Positions 33,705-51,037 of a DNA stretch of 64,000 nt are shown here, piece after piece (position 1 is the first letter of the stretch; each line of letters starts with the position of its first letter). Below the pieces are notes generated by a model, which made no database searches, was not told the origin of the DNA, and saw only the letters and a program-made list of their open reading frames with translations. A program made the translations under genes and the position numbers. The DNA comes from Carnegiea gigantea (taxonomy: Eukaryota; Streptophyta; Magnoliopsida; Caryophyllales; Cactaceae). Location: contig JAKOGI010000443.1 in assembly GCA_029747015.1 (NCBI GenBank), positions 330,501 to 394,500 on the forward strand. The letters run 5' to 3'.

Positions 33705-36700
33705 TATGGATGGGCATTGCATCTTTAATGGATGTATAAGAGGAAAAATCCCGATGGGCATGGCCTTAGAAATAAGGGGTTGATTGCAGTAAATATATTT
33801 GACAAATTTGCACAAAATCAAGAGAAGTATAGAATTAATAGAGTTTATAAATGTCCATGAGTGAATTTCAAGAATTTGCAATATCATAAGCCCGATGTTG
33901 TAAGATCTCATCTATATAGAAAGGGGTTTGTAAAGGATTATTGGTAATAGATAAACCAAGGGAAGGATGATTAATCGGAAGTAGGGGGTGCAAGTAGTTC
34001 ACAATCTATGAATTACGATTACGATTCCAATAATCATAATTATACGGAGAACACACTTCATGCTACCTTCTAAGCTAATGAAATGGGCACGAGTACCTCT
34101 CATGAGGTAAATCTTGAGGCATTTTATACTATGCTTGAATATGCCCAGTGATCCTTGTATGAAGGGTGTAACATAACTGAACTAGAAACATCAGTGAGGC
34201 TACTTAGTATAAAATCAGGTCACAAAAGTTGTTGGTTTGGTGAAAGATACATGCCCTGCTCAAAGTCGCATTCTAAAAAGTTATCATCATCTGCTAAGAA
34301 AAGTGAGAGATTTAGGCATGGATGTTTAGAAAATTGATTGTTGTCTGAATGACGGCATGCTTTGTTATAAACATGATAAAAATCTATCTACATGCAAATT
34401 CTACGGATATGCAAGATGATTATCACAAAACGCTAATCAAGGGGGACACAAGGAGCTTTCATATGCCAGAACTAGCTTTAATCCCAAGCTTGCAATGATT
34501 GTATGCCTCAAAAAGTACTATCGCCCACATGGGTTGGCACCATGAGCACCATCAAGAACTAGGTGTTCTTCGGCATCCATCTGATGGAGAAGCTTGGAAG
34601 TATTTGGACAAAATTTACCCTAATTTTGCCACAAAACATCGGAATGTGAAATTAGGTTTATGTGCTAATGGTTTCACCCCATTTTCACTATCTGCAAGAT
34701 CGTATTCTATGTGGCCAATTGTTGTTACACCTTATAACTTGCCTGTAAATATGCGTATGACCACTCCATACACATTTTTAGGTTGTGTTATTCCAGGTCC
34801 AACAAATCTAAACAACATAATTGATGTATACTTGCAACCTTTAATTGATGAGTTGACCATGATGTAGGATGTTAGGGTGGATACATTTGACGTTTCATGC
34901 AGGAAAACATTTAGATTGCATGCTGCATTAATAGGGATAATCAATAATTTTCGACCCTATAGAATGTTGTTCAGTTGGAGTTCTCATGGGTTCTTAGTAT
35001 GTTCAGTTTGCATGCATGAAAATAATGCCTTGCGGTTATAGCATGGGCGAAAGCCATCCTGGTTTGATTGTTATCGTAAGTTCTTGCCTCAAAATCATTG
35101 TTTTAGGGCTAATAAAGTTGCTTTTTATAAAGTTAAGAGCATACACATTTGCCCTCCTCAAAGGACTTTCGGTGAAATGTTGTTTGATTTAGGATCTAAA
35201 GTGACAACAGGCGTAGAATTTCACATTCACGGATTTCAGGAAAATGAACATAATTTAACAAAGAAGAGTATTGGGAGTTTCCTTATTAGAAGCATCAATG
35301 TCTAAGGCATAACCTTGATGTTATGCATATTGAGAAAATTTTCAGTGAAAATATTATAAACACAGTCATGGATATGTTGGGAAAAACAAAGCATGATATA
35401 AAAGCAAGAATGGATATGGTTATTCTGTGCAATAGACAAGACTTAAATTTAGCTATAAGAGGGTCTGTTGATAGATTGTGTACGCCAAAAGCCAAGTTTA
35501 CACTCTCGTTCCATCAAAAGAGGGATGTCTACCAATCGTTGCAGAAGCTTCATGTGTATGATGGTTATTATTTTAGTGTGGGAAATTGGGTTGATCTATC
35601 TAATACAAAGTTCCAAAACATGAAAAGTCATGATCATCATGTGTTTTCGGAGAATCTCTTTCCAGTATCCTTTGCTACTCTTCCAAAAGATATTTTAGGA
35701 CCCTTGGTCGAGTTGAATGAATTCTTCAGAAACATATGCCCTATTGAGTTGCATGTTCGCATGCTTGAAGAGATGAATAAGAATATTGATGTAACTCTTT
35801 GTAAATTGGAGACAGTCTTCCCCGCTGGATTTTGGAATGTCATGGAACATTTGCCCATTCATTTAGCAAAAGAAGCTTTGTTAGGTGGTCCTATTCAATA
35901 TCGATGGATGTATTTTTTTTTAGATGCATTTTGCCAGGTATTATTTTCAGCCAAGCGTGCATTGTCCAAAATTGAGCGTAATGAGGGTATGCGACAATTC
36001 CAACCACAAAAGCGAACTCTTTTAGTTTTCAATTGCAAGGGTACTCCATTTTGAAATCGAGGAAAAAGATGTATTACTAAGCCAGAGTATCGTATTGCTT
36101 GCCTTTACATCTTATTAAATTACAATGAAGTACAACCTTATCTGGAGTAAATTTATCTATTATTTGAAGTTTAATTTTAATACTTAAATACTAGAATAAT
36201 TAATTAATTTGAACTTTTAAATACAGTTGGTTCAGACATTAATTTTGAGGTCATAATCCAAATGTAGGTGTTGTGGAAATCGACTTATTTATTGAGTCAA
36301 TTTTTGCACAGCGGTTCGATTACAATGTAAGTTATTTTTCATGACTAATCTCGAGTTCTTATCAAGTGTTTTTTGAGTCTAAAAAGAACAATATGTTTTT
36401 TTCCTTATAGGTTAATTCTTACCCAGTGTTCGGTGATGAGAGGCAAAAGTTTTTGGTTAACATATCACATGGACCTATTATAGTAGTGGAATGTTGTTTT
36501 GGGCATAAAGTGAATGGTATTCAGCTTCATACCAAGGCTAAGAATGAAGATAAAGCCACAATGTGCATCAAAGGAGTAGGCGAAGGTGATGAAGTCGAAG
36601 GGGATTATTATGGCATACTTCATGAAGTTATTCACCTTGAATTCACGAGTGAACCATTTCAAAAATGTGTGCTTTTTAATTGTGAGTGGTTTGACTCGGA

Positions 36701-36732
36701 TGTCCCCTGGGGATTACGTTACTATCAAAGAG
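33705..36732 (+). pseudogene. CACTA I tnp2 transposase, 5' part
   Basis: The start is at ATG 33705, after which the frame shifts. The N-terminal transposase-associated domain is readable around 33720-33960 (VRSHLYRKGFVKDYW). A linker follows, then the Tnp2 core at 34540-35300, with RHPSDGEAWKYLDKIYP, RNVKLGLCANGFTPF, TPYNLPVNMRM and VIPGPTN...DVYLQPLIDEL. The DUF4218 region (MHIEKIFSENIINTVMDM to LLGGPIQYRWMY) spans 35323-35930. An exon of the DUF4216 domain (36426-36732) ends at CEWFDSDVPWGLRYY, where CACTA II interrupts it. Tnp2 cuts the element at its ends. Several stops and frameshifts are present. Confidence 0.85.
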
Positions 36733-37110
36733 GCTTCTACCAACGAAAAAGTTGGTCGTTAAAAGTATAATTTTCCGTCATTAAAGGCTTCAACGACAAA
36801 AAAAATGTTGGTCGCCGTCTGTCATTATTGGTCCCATCGTGAATAGTTTTAATGACCACATGAAAATTTTCATCGTTATTTTTAATAACGACGAAAAGAG
36901 ATATTGTCGTTATTAGTTAACTAATTAACCCTGAAGAAATAATTATAACAACAACCACATTATTCATCATTTATTTATCAAATTAGAAATAAAAAATTTA
37001 AAATGTTATCAGTAACAAGAAGGTTGGCTAGTCGTTATTGTTTCAGTGAAGAATAACAACAAAATATTTTATCGTTGAAAATACTAGCATTTGTTGATAA
37101 CGACCAATTA
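36733..37110 (-). repeat. CACTA II left terminus with subterminal repeats
   Basis: Motifs include GTTGGTCGTTAAAAG, CCGTCATTAAAGG, CAACGACAAAA, GTTGGTCGCCG, TCGTTATTTTTAATAACGACG (a near-perfect inverted repeat at 36873-36894), TTGTCGTTATTAG and TAGTCGTTATTG. They form a dense cluster not found elsewhere except at the other end of the element. Confidence 0.65.
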
Positions 37111-37140
37111 GTTTTCCATTAATAATTCTTTGGAGCTAGT

Positions 37141-38270
37141 TTCAATTGTATAATGAATATAATGGTAAAACTGATTAAATAACTCAAGGAAATACTAGTA
37201 ATACCAATTTTATATATCTATTGAATGAAAAACAATTAGTTTGTAAATATTTGCTACAAAGCAAAACTATACACATGATACAAAAATCATCTTAACCCTA
37301 GAATCAATTCAAGAAACTAGATGAGTTACGTTGTTCTTAAATTTGATTGTCTAAATACATAAAAAGTTGGCTAAAAACAATGGGAAAACTAATGATCTCG
37401 CATCTTGCAATCAAATAGCAGAATAGTACTAGAACTTGGAATGAGGATCTAGCATCTTCATCTATCTATTAAAAAAAAGTATTAGACCTTTATTCATAAA
37501 GAGAGGTATTACAAAAAGTATGTACACCAAAAGCTTAGCATCAATAGTTAACTTCACCTATTAACAAGAATAATTTCAAGCAAAGGCTTTCCAATCTCGA
37601 TACCACTTTGCAATGAAATCGGTTGTGTACATGACTACAGAATCATGTTTTCAAGAAATAAAAATGCAAAAAATATCAGACATCTACAGGGGTGCGAAGT
37701 TTATGTTCTATATGTAGGGTAAGGAAACATTAGACATCCATGATTCCAAATTGACATGCTAAAACAACAACATACTTCCACTAAGTATGAAGTACACAAG
37801 TCCACAACACAACTAAAAACAACACAAGTTTCGATTACCAAATGCTAAGCCAGTAATAATTGCAGCATCATCAAGTTAATGCATATCAATCCATGCAAAA
37901 GTTGTTATAAATATGCTGCTAGAGGTGAAGATAATTCCGATTGGTAGCTTTTAAAAGTACAACAATGACACACTTATCCAAATATAACACACTGGTCAAT
38001 GGAGGACCACAGATGTAATCCATTCCTTGAAGTGAAAACGCACACATAAACATACAAAGGCTCCTATCAGTTGAAGGGGAGTTCCTGTCAGTTTCATGTT
38101 CTTACTTGAATCTTCTGTAACCTTAAGGATGTTAGTTCTGGAGAAATTACTGCATGACTTTTTTTCACTCCCATATATATCTCATTCACCACAACATGAC
38201 TAACACAACTGACACGATTAACACTACCAAATAGATCTCTCATTCACCACAGCACAATAGTGCTCATCAA
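37141..38270. other. CACTA II non-coding 3' side
   Basis: AT-rich sequence between the subterminal repeats and the end of the Ptta-like gene. I see no frame or motif to report. Confidence 0.4.
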
Positions 38271-38279
38271 GACATATCT

Positions 38280-40952
38280 CTCATTTCACCATAACACAAG
38301 AGAACCTCACACTATCCAAATATCTCCCAACGTTTAACCGAAACCAATTTTCAAACAACAATATAAAAATTGAAATTAAGTTTGAACCTGGAGTTTCATG
38401 TTCATCGCATGTAATAGATGATGGCCGAGTGTTGAATTGTTCGAAAACAAGATCCTTGATCTTTATCATTTCAGTTTCAACCGACTCCACGTGATTTTAA
38501 AGTTTTTCATTTTCCGCTTCTACTGCAGCCAAATGATCAGTAAGAAACTTCATTCTTCCTTGCTGTAGTATTCAGTTCAACTTCAAGCTCAACTCTGGAG
38601 GAGTACAGTCCCCTCACATCTTTTGGCTTTACTCCTCCCCCAAGTCTAAGTACCTGTTTGAGATTTTGACTTGAAAACCTTTTCAACAACCTACCAATTG
38701 AAAAAAAGTTACGCCTAATCAATTAAGCAAAGAGGACTTATTTTTCATCTAAGTGTGCTACATTCGCTTTTTTTTTTTTAAAAAAAGATGAGCAAGCTTT
38801 AATTATTCCCCTAAACTAGACAATGCATAGCAAAGGACTTATACCTATCTAATCATTCTTCTTTTAAGTAGCACCCATGTACTACCCTTCACCAAGAACA
38901 CACAATGGGGCAAGATCTCTTACAAAATGCACACATAAAACAAAGACATTCATGAGATTCATTCCCAAACAACACAACACATAAACACAATCTTTCAATC
39001 TGGTGCATCTTCTCAAGCGCCACACTTTCTTAAAGGATGAACTAAAAAAGAGATGCTCATGATATTCATTCTCAAAGCTACACAACACATAAACATAATC
39101 GTGCAATCTAGTAAATTTTTCATAAACAACCAAATTCTCTCAAAGAATCCACGGCAAAAATACAAAAGCTCATAAGATGCATTCTTAAAGCCTGCACATC
39201 GCACAAACACAATTGCAATCTGATGGATATTTTCAACGACACCCAGTACCACTTATGAAAGTGAAGGATCTTTTCCATAACATCTAAGATTTCATCCTAA
39301 TTAAAAAAAAAAAAAAAACAAGCACATTAACAATTTGTACCTTCTAAAGAAACTTGCTGAGCTTCAATTAACTATACGTACATATTTTTGAGCTATCTCT
39401 GAAGTTGCAAACTCACTGCTCTTTTTGTGAGTTTCACAAAACATTTGAAGAAAAGATGGCTCACTTCCGATCTTTGCACCCTTTTTCAATACCAAATTGA
39501 CAATCAAATATGACAATCACATGCATGAAATTGCAAAAAAAACATAAGTTTCATAATTATATTGCCAGCTCCCAAGCGACTTACCGATAAGGCTTACTTC
39601 CTGTTCTATGGACTCTATCTTTCTTATAGTATAATCTATTTGTGGAGTTTCGAGCACTTACTTTCTAAATTTTAGAAATGACAACAAAGTAAGATCAAAA
39701 TTTAATAGTAATTAAAATGATTAAACAAGAAAGCAATACACAATGGAAAAGAAACCATGTTACCATGAAACCTTGTTGGGATCCTTTGAATAGATGCCTT
39801 TCACAAGCCACTCCCACTTGTTCTTATTGAGTCCACTAGGTACATGATCTAATGCTTGTCATAAGCTCCTTCTAGGCTTTGTGATATTACACCTCTTTAG
39901 GTCAGCCTTCCAATTAGTCCAGAACGCATGCATGTGTTCCAAAACATATTCAAGGTACACTTTCATATCATCATTGGAGAAAACATTATATAATAAAATA
40001 AAAAATAAATAGCATTAGCATTAACATCAACATCAATCATCACTGACATATATGCATTTAGATATATGTGACTTTTAAAGAATTACTCATATCGTTACCG
40101 CCTGCCATATGTGTTCCAATTGTTTATCATCAATATCTTTCCATCTATGCACCCTTAGGGGGCAAATGTTAGTATCACAGACAATAATTCCCGAATTCTA
40201 TTAGCAGTTTCTCTTGAGGTTTGAGCTTTGCAATCTCTTTACATTTATTTCTACCTCGTCTTTTTCCGCTTCTTTTGTCTGGCTTTCCCTTTCTAGAAAT
40301 ACCTCCTGTGATCAAGTTCAAAGTATAAATAAGACATAAATAATTACAAAAATAAAATTTAGTGAAAAAAGAAAAGCTAACCATCACTTATTTCTTCTTC
40401 ATTTTGAAGTATTTCTATCTCATTGTCATGCTCTACTTGAGCTGTCTCAGTAGCATATTCAGTTCAGGTTCTCCTAATGCACCATTAAAATTATAAGCAC
40501 GTTGAAGATTATGCAAATCCTCTTCTGAGGATGAGATAGCATCATTCTCCGAGAATTACACATTATCATTATTATCATTGTCATCATCAATCCCATCGTT
40601 TGAACATCAACCTCATGGATTAGTGAAGGAGAAGGAAACCATGATTACTAGAACCAGAGAAATGTCTCATTGCATTGAAAGGATCTCCATCACCAGAATT
40701 AGCTCTAATTAAAGAGTTTCTCATCAATGAACCTTCTATTAATTTATGGATAGTAGTAGAACTCTTAACATAAACAATATTATTAGAACCCTTCTCCAGA
40801 AAACAAGTACTCTAGCTTTTAGAGGCATATAGTTCATGCAATTTCCTCAAACAACCTCTGGCTAACATACCAGGTGCTATGAACATCTACCTATTAGACC
40901 TTGTCATGGAAGACTTATTTCCTAATCCATTCCCTAAATTAGTAGAAGTCAT
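38280..40952 (-). pseudogene. CACTA II Ptta/En/Spm-type (TNPA-like) gene, broken
   Basis: The minus-strand start is at 40952 (MTSTNLGNGLGNKSSMTRSN), followed by a low-complexity N-terminus. A basic linker KGKPDKRSGKRRGRNKC (about 40290) leads into the plant transposase_24-type domain: HRWKDIDDKQLEHIWQAV (about 40140), then FWTNWKADLKRC (about 39925) and HVPSGLNKNKWEWLVKGIYS (about 39820). A C-terminal coiled-coil-like piece lies at 38490-38281. The product binds subterminal repeats and regulates transposition in studied elements. Internal stops and probable introns prevent a full model. Confidence 0.65.
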
Positions 40953-41749
40953 CTTTCTGCAGTAGGAAAAAAGCAAGCTAAAAGTAGTCCTTTTTTATGA
41001 AACAAAGATGTGGACGCAAGCTGAAGATTTATTGGACACATTGAGATTTGCGCCTTAAATTGGAATGAATAGGACTTCGTAACGTTTATCTCAGCTACTA
41101 TTAGTGTCTTACGAGTCTTGTCAGGTAGTTACCATTGCCCACTACCCTTTCTTGCACCTATTGCAAGTGTCCAGTGGTTGCCCTGACCGAAGTTGTGGTG
41201 GCCGCATTGACTGCTATAGAGCAGTGTTAAACCATTTGAAGAAAACTAAAAGCAGAAAAGTAACAAATTCCTATTATGAGACAAGAAAGGGCGAATGAAG
41301 CCACCTCACTTTGTAGCAAGGTGAATAAAATCAGAGTAAGTATTGTACAAAATTTCCAAAACATATTACCTTTATACCATATGCAGCCTCATATTATGTA
41401 TACATTAAGTATTATATTAAGTCAGAAATCAAAGATGATAAACCCACATTTCACTAAAAACCCATAATACCAGACAATAAGCAAGCTACATACCTCCAAA
41501 TGCAATACAGTACCTTGTCTCAAACCAAAAGTTCAAAATTCAAAAATATGCACCTATAACCCAAAGGTCAAATATTGATATGCTAATAATGAAACAAACA
41601 TTAATAACAAAGAAAACAAAAGACATTCTAAATTAAGAAAAAATCAGTTATAGACATTCTAAAATAAGAAAAAAGAAATACTTACTTAGCAAATGTCAAG
41701 AGAACACCATTAATATAATCATCATAGAAAGTATAACTATATATCTCCC

Positions 41750-45399
<3,650 letters not shown>

Positions 45400-47015
45400 G
45401 TTAACCTAACTCAATTCTCACATTTATGTAAAAAGTAAAGGAATTTCATAGACACTACTCATTTTTAGGTGTCATTTCTAAAACACACATGAGTGATTTT
45501 CTTATCTTGGTATTTCTTTTACAAAGCACTACTTTCAAGCATTATATTCTCTCACTTTCTAGGTATTTAGTTGAAGTATGAATGAGATTCTCACACTTTT
45601 TTGTGACTCCCAAGAGAAAAATAAAGTAATTGTTTTATCATTATAATTTAGATAATCAAACGTAAATATAATCAAAGTCTTAAAACCACATGGTAGCAAG
45701 ATTTTGCATAACATTTGATGACAATTGGTCAATGTACATAATATGTAATATCAAATGTAATAGATACAAATTATAATCTAAAATGTCAAGTAATACCCTG
45801 TTTCAAACCATATATGCACACTTAACCGAAGCATCAAAGAATGAACCATCATCAATCGCATAGACATCATTAACCAAAAGGAATGTAAATGGAGGATATA
45901 AATACAAAAAAGGAAGGAGTGCATGCCTTACCAAAATCAATAGCGCTGTCCACAAGTATATACATGATCAAATATATTCCAAATTGGTTGTTAATATGAA
46001 GCATAGAATTACCAAGAATAATTCAAGCTAACTTTATTAAACAGCTTAAAGAATCAACAACATTCCAAATGCTAAAAAATAAATGTTATTTAGCAAATGT
46101 CAAGAGAAAAATAACCACATATTTGCCCTCTATTTCATAGAAGCAACTATATTTCAAAATGCTTATACGTCTACTATGTGCATCAATTGATTTGAATGAA
46201 TTAAATATTTCAATATCATAATCCAAGCAATCAATGCGATACCCATTAAACATATTGTGTTTCTTTTAATTGTTGGTAAGGCCAACAATACAAGTTAAAG
46301 ATATACAAAGATGTTGGAGTCAGTTGGGCCGCTTGTCATGCAACTACCAGCTCAGCATTCAGTTGGTTAGTTTTTTCTATCACATTGCTTGTATATATGA
46401 ATTAGGCTTGTATCATTAAGTTCTATCTTTCAAGAAACCAAGATCGTATAAACACAACGAACTTTATGTACAAATATCCAATAATCTTGTGCTGATTCAG
46501 TAAAAGAGTACCAGCATTTCCAGACAGCCCAACCTCATAGCAAATAATCAAAAATAAAAGACCACCACTATGTCTGGGTAAATTTCTTGTGACTGATGGA
46601 TATGAAGCTTTCTGTATTGAATATTCATAGAAAGGTCATTAACAAGAATGACATGAAAATCACCACCAGCAATTGTTTTGCATAAGCTCGGATAAACATG
46701 GCAGGAAAAATAATACATTTAGTGCTTGTTTAGCCTGGTTTACAATGAAGGTGTTTTTGTTTCTCAAAAACAATTTTCTTATAAACTATTTCTATAGCAA
46801 ATACAAGATGTTTGACCTAATTTATAACGTAAGCGTTTCTTAAGAATAATCTGCTCGACCCAACTTATAACTTTCACGTTCATCTTAAATTTATTTTTCC
46901 TAAAATATTGTAAAAGTTTTTCTTATCTTCTAGTATCAAGTCGGTGGATTAATTTAACCATTTCTTCCTCATCTCAATTCGTCCAATTGCTCATCGCTAT
47001 TCAATATGATTTTTA

Positions 47016-47047
<32 letters not shown>

Positions 47048-47072
47048 ATATATATGCACACACACGCATATA

Positions 47073-47129
<57 letters not shown>

Positions 47130-47238
47130 TATATATACACACACACACACACCACACACACACACATATATTATACATATACACACATATATAGATATAT
47201 ATACATATATTATATATGTGTGTGTGTATATATATATC

Positions 47239-47293
<55 letters not shown>

Positions 47294-47380
47294 GTGTGTG
47301 TGTATATATACACACACAGATATACATATACATATACATATACATACGCACACACATACATGCGCGTAAGCGTGCGCGCG

Positions 47381-47447
<67 letters not shown>

Positions 47448-50190
47448 ATATATTAATTACCAAAGTAAGCATGGAACTACAAGTCCATCCTTACTTCCAA
47501 TTTTCGATAACTATCCAAAAAAATTAACCATCACAAAACTATAAGTCCGAATTCACGGACACCACCTCTTAAAATTATAGGTTCGTTCTTGCTTTATGAT
47601 GAGACCCTAAATTAAAATATGCACATTTCACACTTGATAAATTAGTTTCTATATCATCATATCTCAAACAGTGAGAGGATCAAAGGTGACTCCATTCTTC
47701 TTGTTATTCAGAGAGAGAGGGGGGGAGAGAGAGAGAGGAGAGATCTGACAAATGGGATTTGTTTTTGTATGTGTGCAACACAAAACCTGATGGAAAAGAT
47801 GGGAATGACTATATAAAATAGAGAGATGAAAAGCCAAAGGTAGCTCAATGAGAGAAAGCTAGTTGTTTATATAGGGGGAAGTGTGAATTCTATCCATTAA
47901 TTTGGGGTATTTTGGTCTTCCCGCAAAAGTTCATTAAATCATGTCATGTGCTTCGCAAAAAGGTGGAAGTAGAAGCACCAAATTGTGGCTTCTGTTTTTG
48001 GAGCTATTTGTGGGTTTTCTAGCGTTTAAAAAACAGTTTATAATTTCTCTCTTTTCTAGTGTTTGGTCTTGCTTATGGTTTTGCAACTCAAAAATGGTTG
48101 AAAATGTCAAGCCAAAAACCCTCTTAATAAGTTCATGATAAACACTTCTGTGATCGCCATAGATGAAAAGATGAACTAAAGGCAAAAGGAGAAGTTAGAG
48201 AGAAGGAGGAGAGTCTCTCTCTAGAATTCTTTGATTATTGAATCCAATGATCGCACAAAATGACAGAAGCCTAATTCATACATACAAGCGATGTGATAGA
48301 AAAAAAGGATCTAACTCAACGTTGAGTGACAGTTGTTATAACATGTGGCCTAACTAACTAACCAACTCCAACAAACCATAAAATCACCCAGAGTTTGGCA
48401 TCAACATTCAAATCATGAACCAGCTCACAATTGTGTAAAAACAAGTAAGGTCTATACATATTGAAGCTTTAATCTAGCTAATTTAGGTCCTATTGAGTTA
48501 AATCTCAAGCACCTAGGAGGCCTCTATCCTTCACAGCTTCTATTCCTTTATTTGCTACACTACAAGTCCTAATCAGACTAAGTAAAGACATGATAAACAC
48601 TGCTGACTCTTGTCAATGGTTATTACCATTGAAACTGGCTGCCCCATTTTAGCAGATTTGTAATAAATAGCTTCATCAACGTCAATTTTTCTATACTAAA
48701 TAGGTTTATGCTTACGCAAGGCCTAACATTTCTTGATTAAAAAAAGGCCTAACATTTGCATATTTCATACAGAGCAAACCAATTATTTCCAGCTCTGAAA
48801 CACCATAATCCAAATTTGAAATATTGAATTCTAAAGGAAAAAAGAGGGATGTGGATTACATGAAAGTAAATCTAAAATAGAGTAAATCCATAGAATAAAT
48901 TCCTGTAAATTCAAGATGAATAACTAGCGATGTGGAGCACCAAAAAAGAAGCAAACAACCTAATGATAACCAAAAAAATAAAAGTAAATTCACTCCTAGC
49001 TCAACTTAATGTTAACAAAGAACTAGATTTTAACAAAGTAAATTCAAGATTATTTTTTCTATCTCAAAAAATATTACAGAGAAACCTACTCGTCACTCCT
49101 AGTTTTATTTAATTTTGACAAAGAATCGGATTTTCACTGGGTTAGGCACACCTAATGATACGATCTCCTATGCCCCTGCTTAACTTGAATTCAATATTAT
49201 TGAAATTCACCTCACTTACAGCGAATGTCTAGATAAAAATTTTCTAAAAATAGAGAAGTCTTGAATTGGCACTATTCTGATAGGGGAGAGAGGAGAGAGA
49301 GACAGACAGAAAGTGTGTATGAAGACACAACTGACAGAACTGTGACCTAGTGAGACGGCTATCCCGGGTAAGGGCATTAGGCAGCAACCACCATGGTCCA
49401 GAATCTGAACTTAGGTTGAGAGAATGTTGTGAGAGAAGAAGATGAACAAATTCACTACCACAAGTTCTAAAAATCTGAACAGTTCACACGGTGAAAACAA
49501 GTGAGAGACAGAGGTTGAGACAAATTGAAGAGTTAACTGGCGTTGCGAAATTACCCCCAATTTTTTCCCAAAGGCTTCAGACAGTGGGAACCTTGGTGAA
49601 ATTACTGTCAATTTTCCACAAAAAATGCAAGAAATTCGATTACTCATTATGTTGGGAAGAAATAGGATTGAAGACACCTCCTGAGTTACTCAATATTAGC
49701 ACGTAGAATTGCAAATTAAGGGCAAGAAGAAGAGAATTGAGAATGCACCTGATGCAATGAAGAAGAGATTTTGGGAAAGAATTTAAAATGGGCACTGCTT
49801 GATGATGCTAGGGTTTCGCCTCGTCAGGGCAAGGTTGAAGGAGATATTCATATTGTGTATTTTGGACGAATAAGGAGGTGCTAGCTGATAATGGCCGGTA
49901 CTGACGAGCTTTTAATTAAGTCAATTTGATAATCAATTGAGAAATTTCAGGGCATGCCATTAACTCACGCATGCACGCACACACGCTGCAGGCCTGTTCC
50001 AAGTGGGGCTTCAATTTGATTTTAATCTTTTTAGCAATATTTTGATTGTATAGTAAATTTTCAGCAGACTGTTAGTAATTAATATGAATCCAAAACTTTC
50101 CTCTAATAATCTTAAGTTAGGAGAGAAATTGTAGTTAATTTTTTAATTTTTATTTTTAATTCTCCTCCTCAAATTATGTACATTCCCTCT
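45400..50190. other. CACTA II 5' non-coding side
   Basis: A 4.8 kb stretch upstream of tnp2 with no recognised coding. It includes a compound microsatellite (47020-47445) and a GA-rich tract (47710-47745). It may contain the promoter and untranslated exons of tnp2, but nothing in the sequence fixes them. Confidence 0.45.
47020..47445. repeat. Compound microsatellite (CT, TA, CA/TG)
   Basis: Blocks in order are CT repeats (47020-47042), then alternating TA, CA and TG runs, including a TG run at 47257-47284 and a terminal TA run at 47393-47444. A region with CA on one side and TG on the other could fold back on itself. ORFs over it are artefacts. Confidence 0.95.
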
Positions 50191-50194
50191 CATT

Positions 50195-50372
50195 ACCAAT
50201 AACGACGAAGATTATAAGGAACATAACAACTACTTGTCTGTTCGTTGTCTGGTGATTATTTTTTGAAGAAATTAAACAACAAAAAAAACTTTTATCGTTA
50301 TTAATAATATCTAACGATAACATTTATGTTCCGTCATTAAAAAGTGGTCATTAAAAATCTAGTTTGTAGCAG
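50195..50372 (-). repeat. CACTA II right terminus with subterminal repeats
   Basis: TAACGACGAAG (50200), TCGTTGTC (50240), TATCGTTATTAATAATATC and TAACGATAAC (about 50298-50321), CCGTCATTAAAAAGTGG and TCATTAAAAATCTAG lead to TTTGTAGCAGAA. These match the motif set at the left end in inverted orientation. Confidence 0.65.
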
Positions 50373-50838
50373 AAGGCCTAAATTTACCCCCTATGCTGAG
50401 GTTAATCATGGCCGACGTTACAGAAAGTTCAGCCCATTCATATTTGCTGATACTATAACCCAAGTGGTATACCTTAAGCACCCTAAGGGGATGTTAGGAA
50501 AAGAAAATTAGTGGCTAGCTATACTGAACAAATCTCATGATGCCCCTAAAGGTAAGGATAATTTAGAGCTTGTCTATTAAGAAAAAAGAATGACAACCAT
50601 GAACATTGATGACATAATAGCCGCAATATTTTTCGATGAAACTGCACCACCTGATGATGTTGATGGACATGATTGGGGCGATGAATATGTTGGGGATGGT
50701 GAACATGATGATGATGACCATGAAGGGGATGAAGAAGGTGAATAGGAGGATGAAAGTGAAGACACTGATGATGGCGAAGGAGATATGACATTGCAAAGCG
50801 ATGGCGACGACGATGATGATGTTCATGAAGATGGTTGA
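50373..50838 (+). pseudogene. CACTA I tnp2, 3' part (DUF4216 and acidic tail)
   Basis: The frame reads KFTPYAEVNHGRRYRKFSP and then FIFADTITQVVYLKHPKG. This is the second half of the DUF4216 domain whose first half ends at 36732. A stop follows near 50509, then an acidic segment rich in D, E and G (about 50590-50838) ends at the TGA at 50836-50838. The minus-strand H/S/P-rich ORFs here are mirrors of that acidic tail. Confidence 0.8.
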
Positions 50839-51037
50839 TTCAGCTTTTTAGTTATATGAATATTTACGTGTGTGTACTATATTTCTAATTGCGAGCAAGG
50901 AAAAACAATTATAAGCTTTTGAAAACATTTGTTATTCCAATTAAGTGGTTGGAAGTTTCATTTCTTAGTTTTTTCCTTTCACAATAGTATCTATTTGCGC
51001 TAGTGTATTTTGTTTATTTGTCTTTCTTATTTGCTAG

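Noticed and set aside
46312..46432. Possible small solo LTR (TGTTGGAGTC...TCTTTCA)
   Set aside because: Resembles short copia LTRs in style, but flanks AAAGA and AGAAA do not match and no second copy is present.
46969..47544. Y/I/H/T-rich ORFs
   Set aside because: Translation of a compound microsatellite.
50546..50826. Histidine- and serine-rich minus-strand ORFs
   Set aside because: Mirror of the acidic GAT/GAA-rich tail of the CACTA I tnp2 gene on the plus strand.
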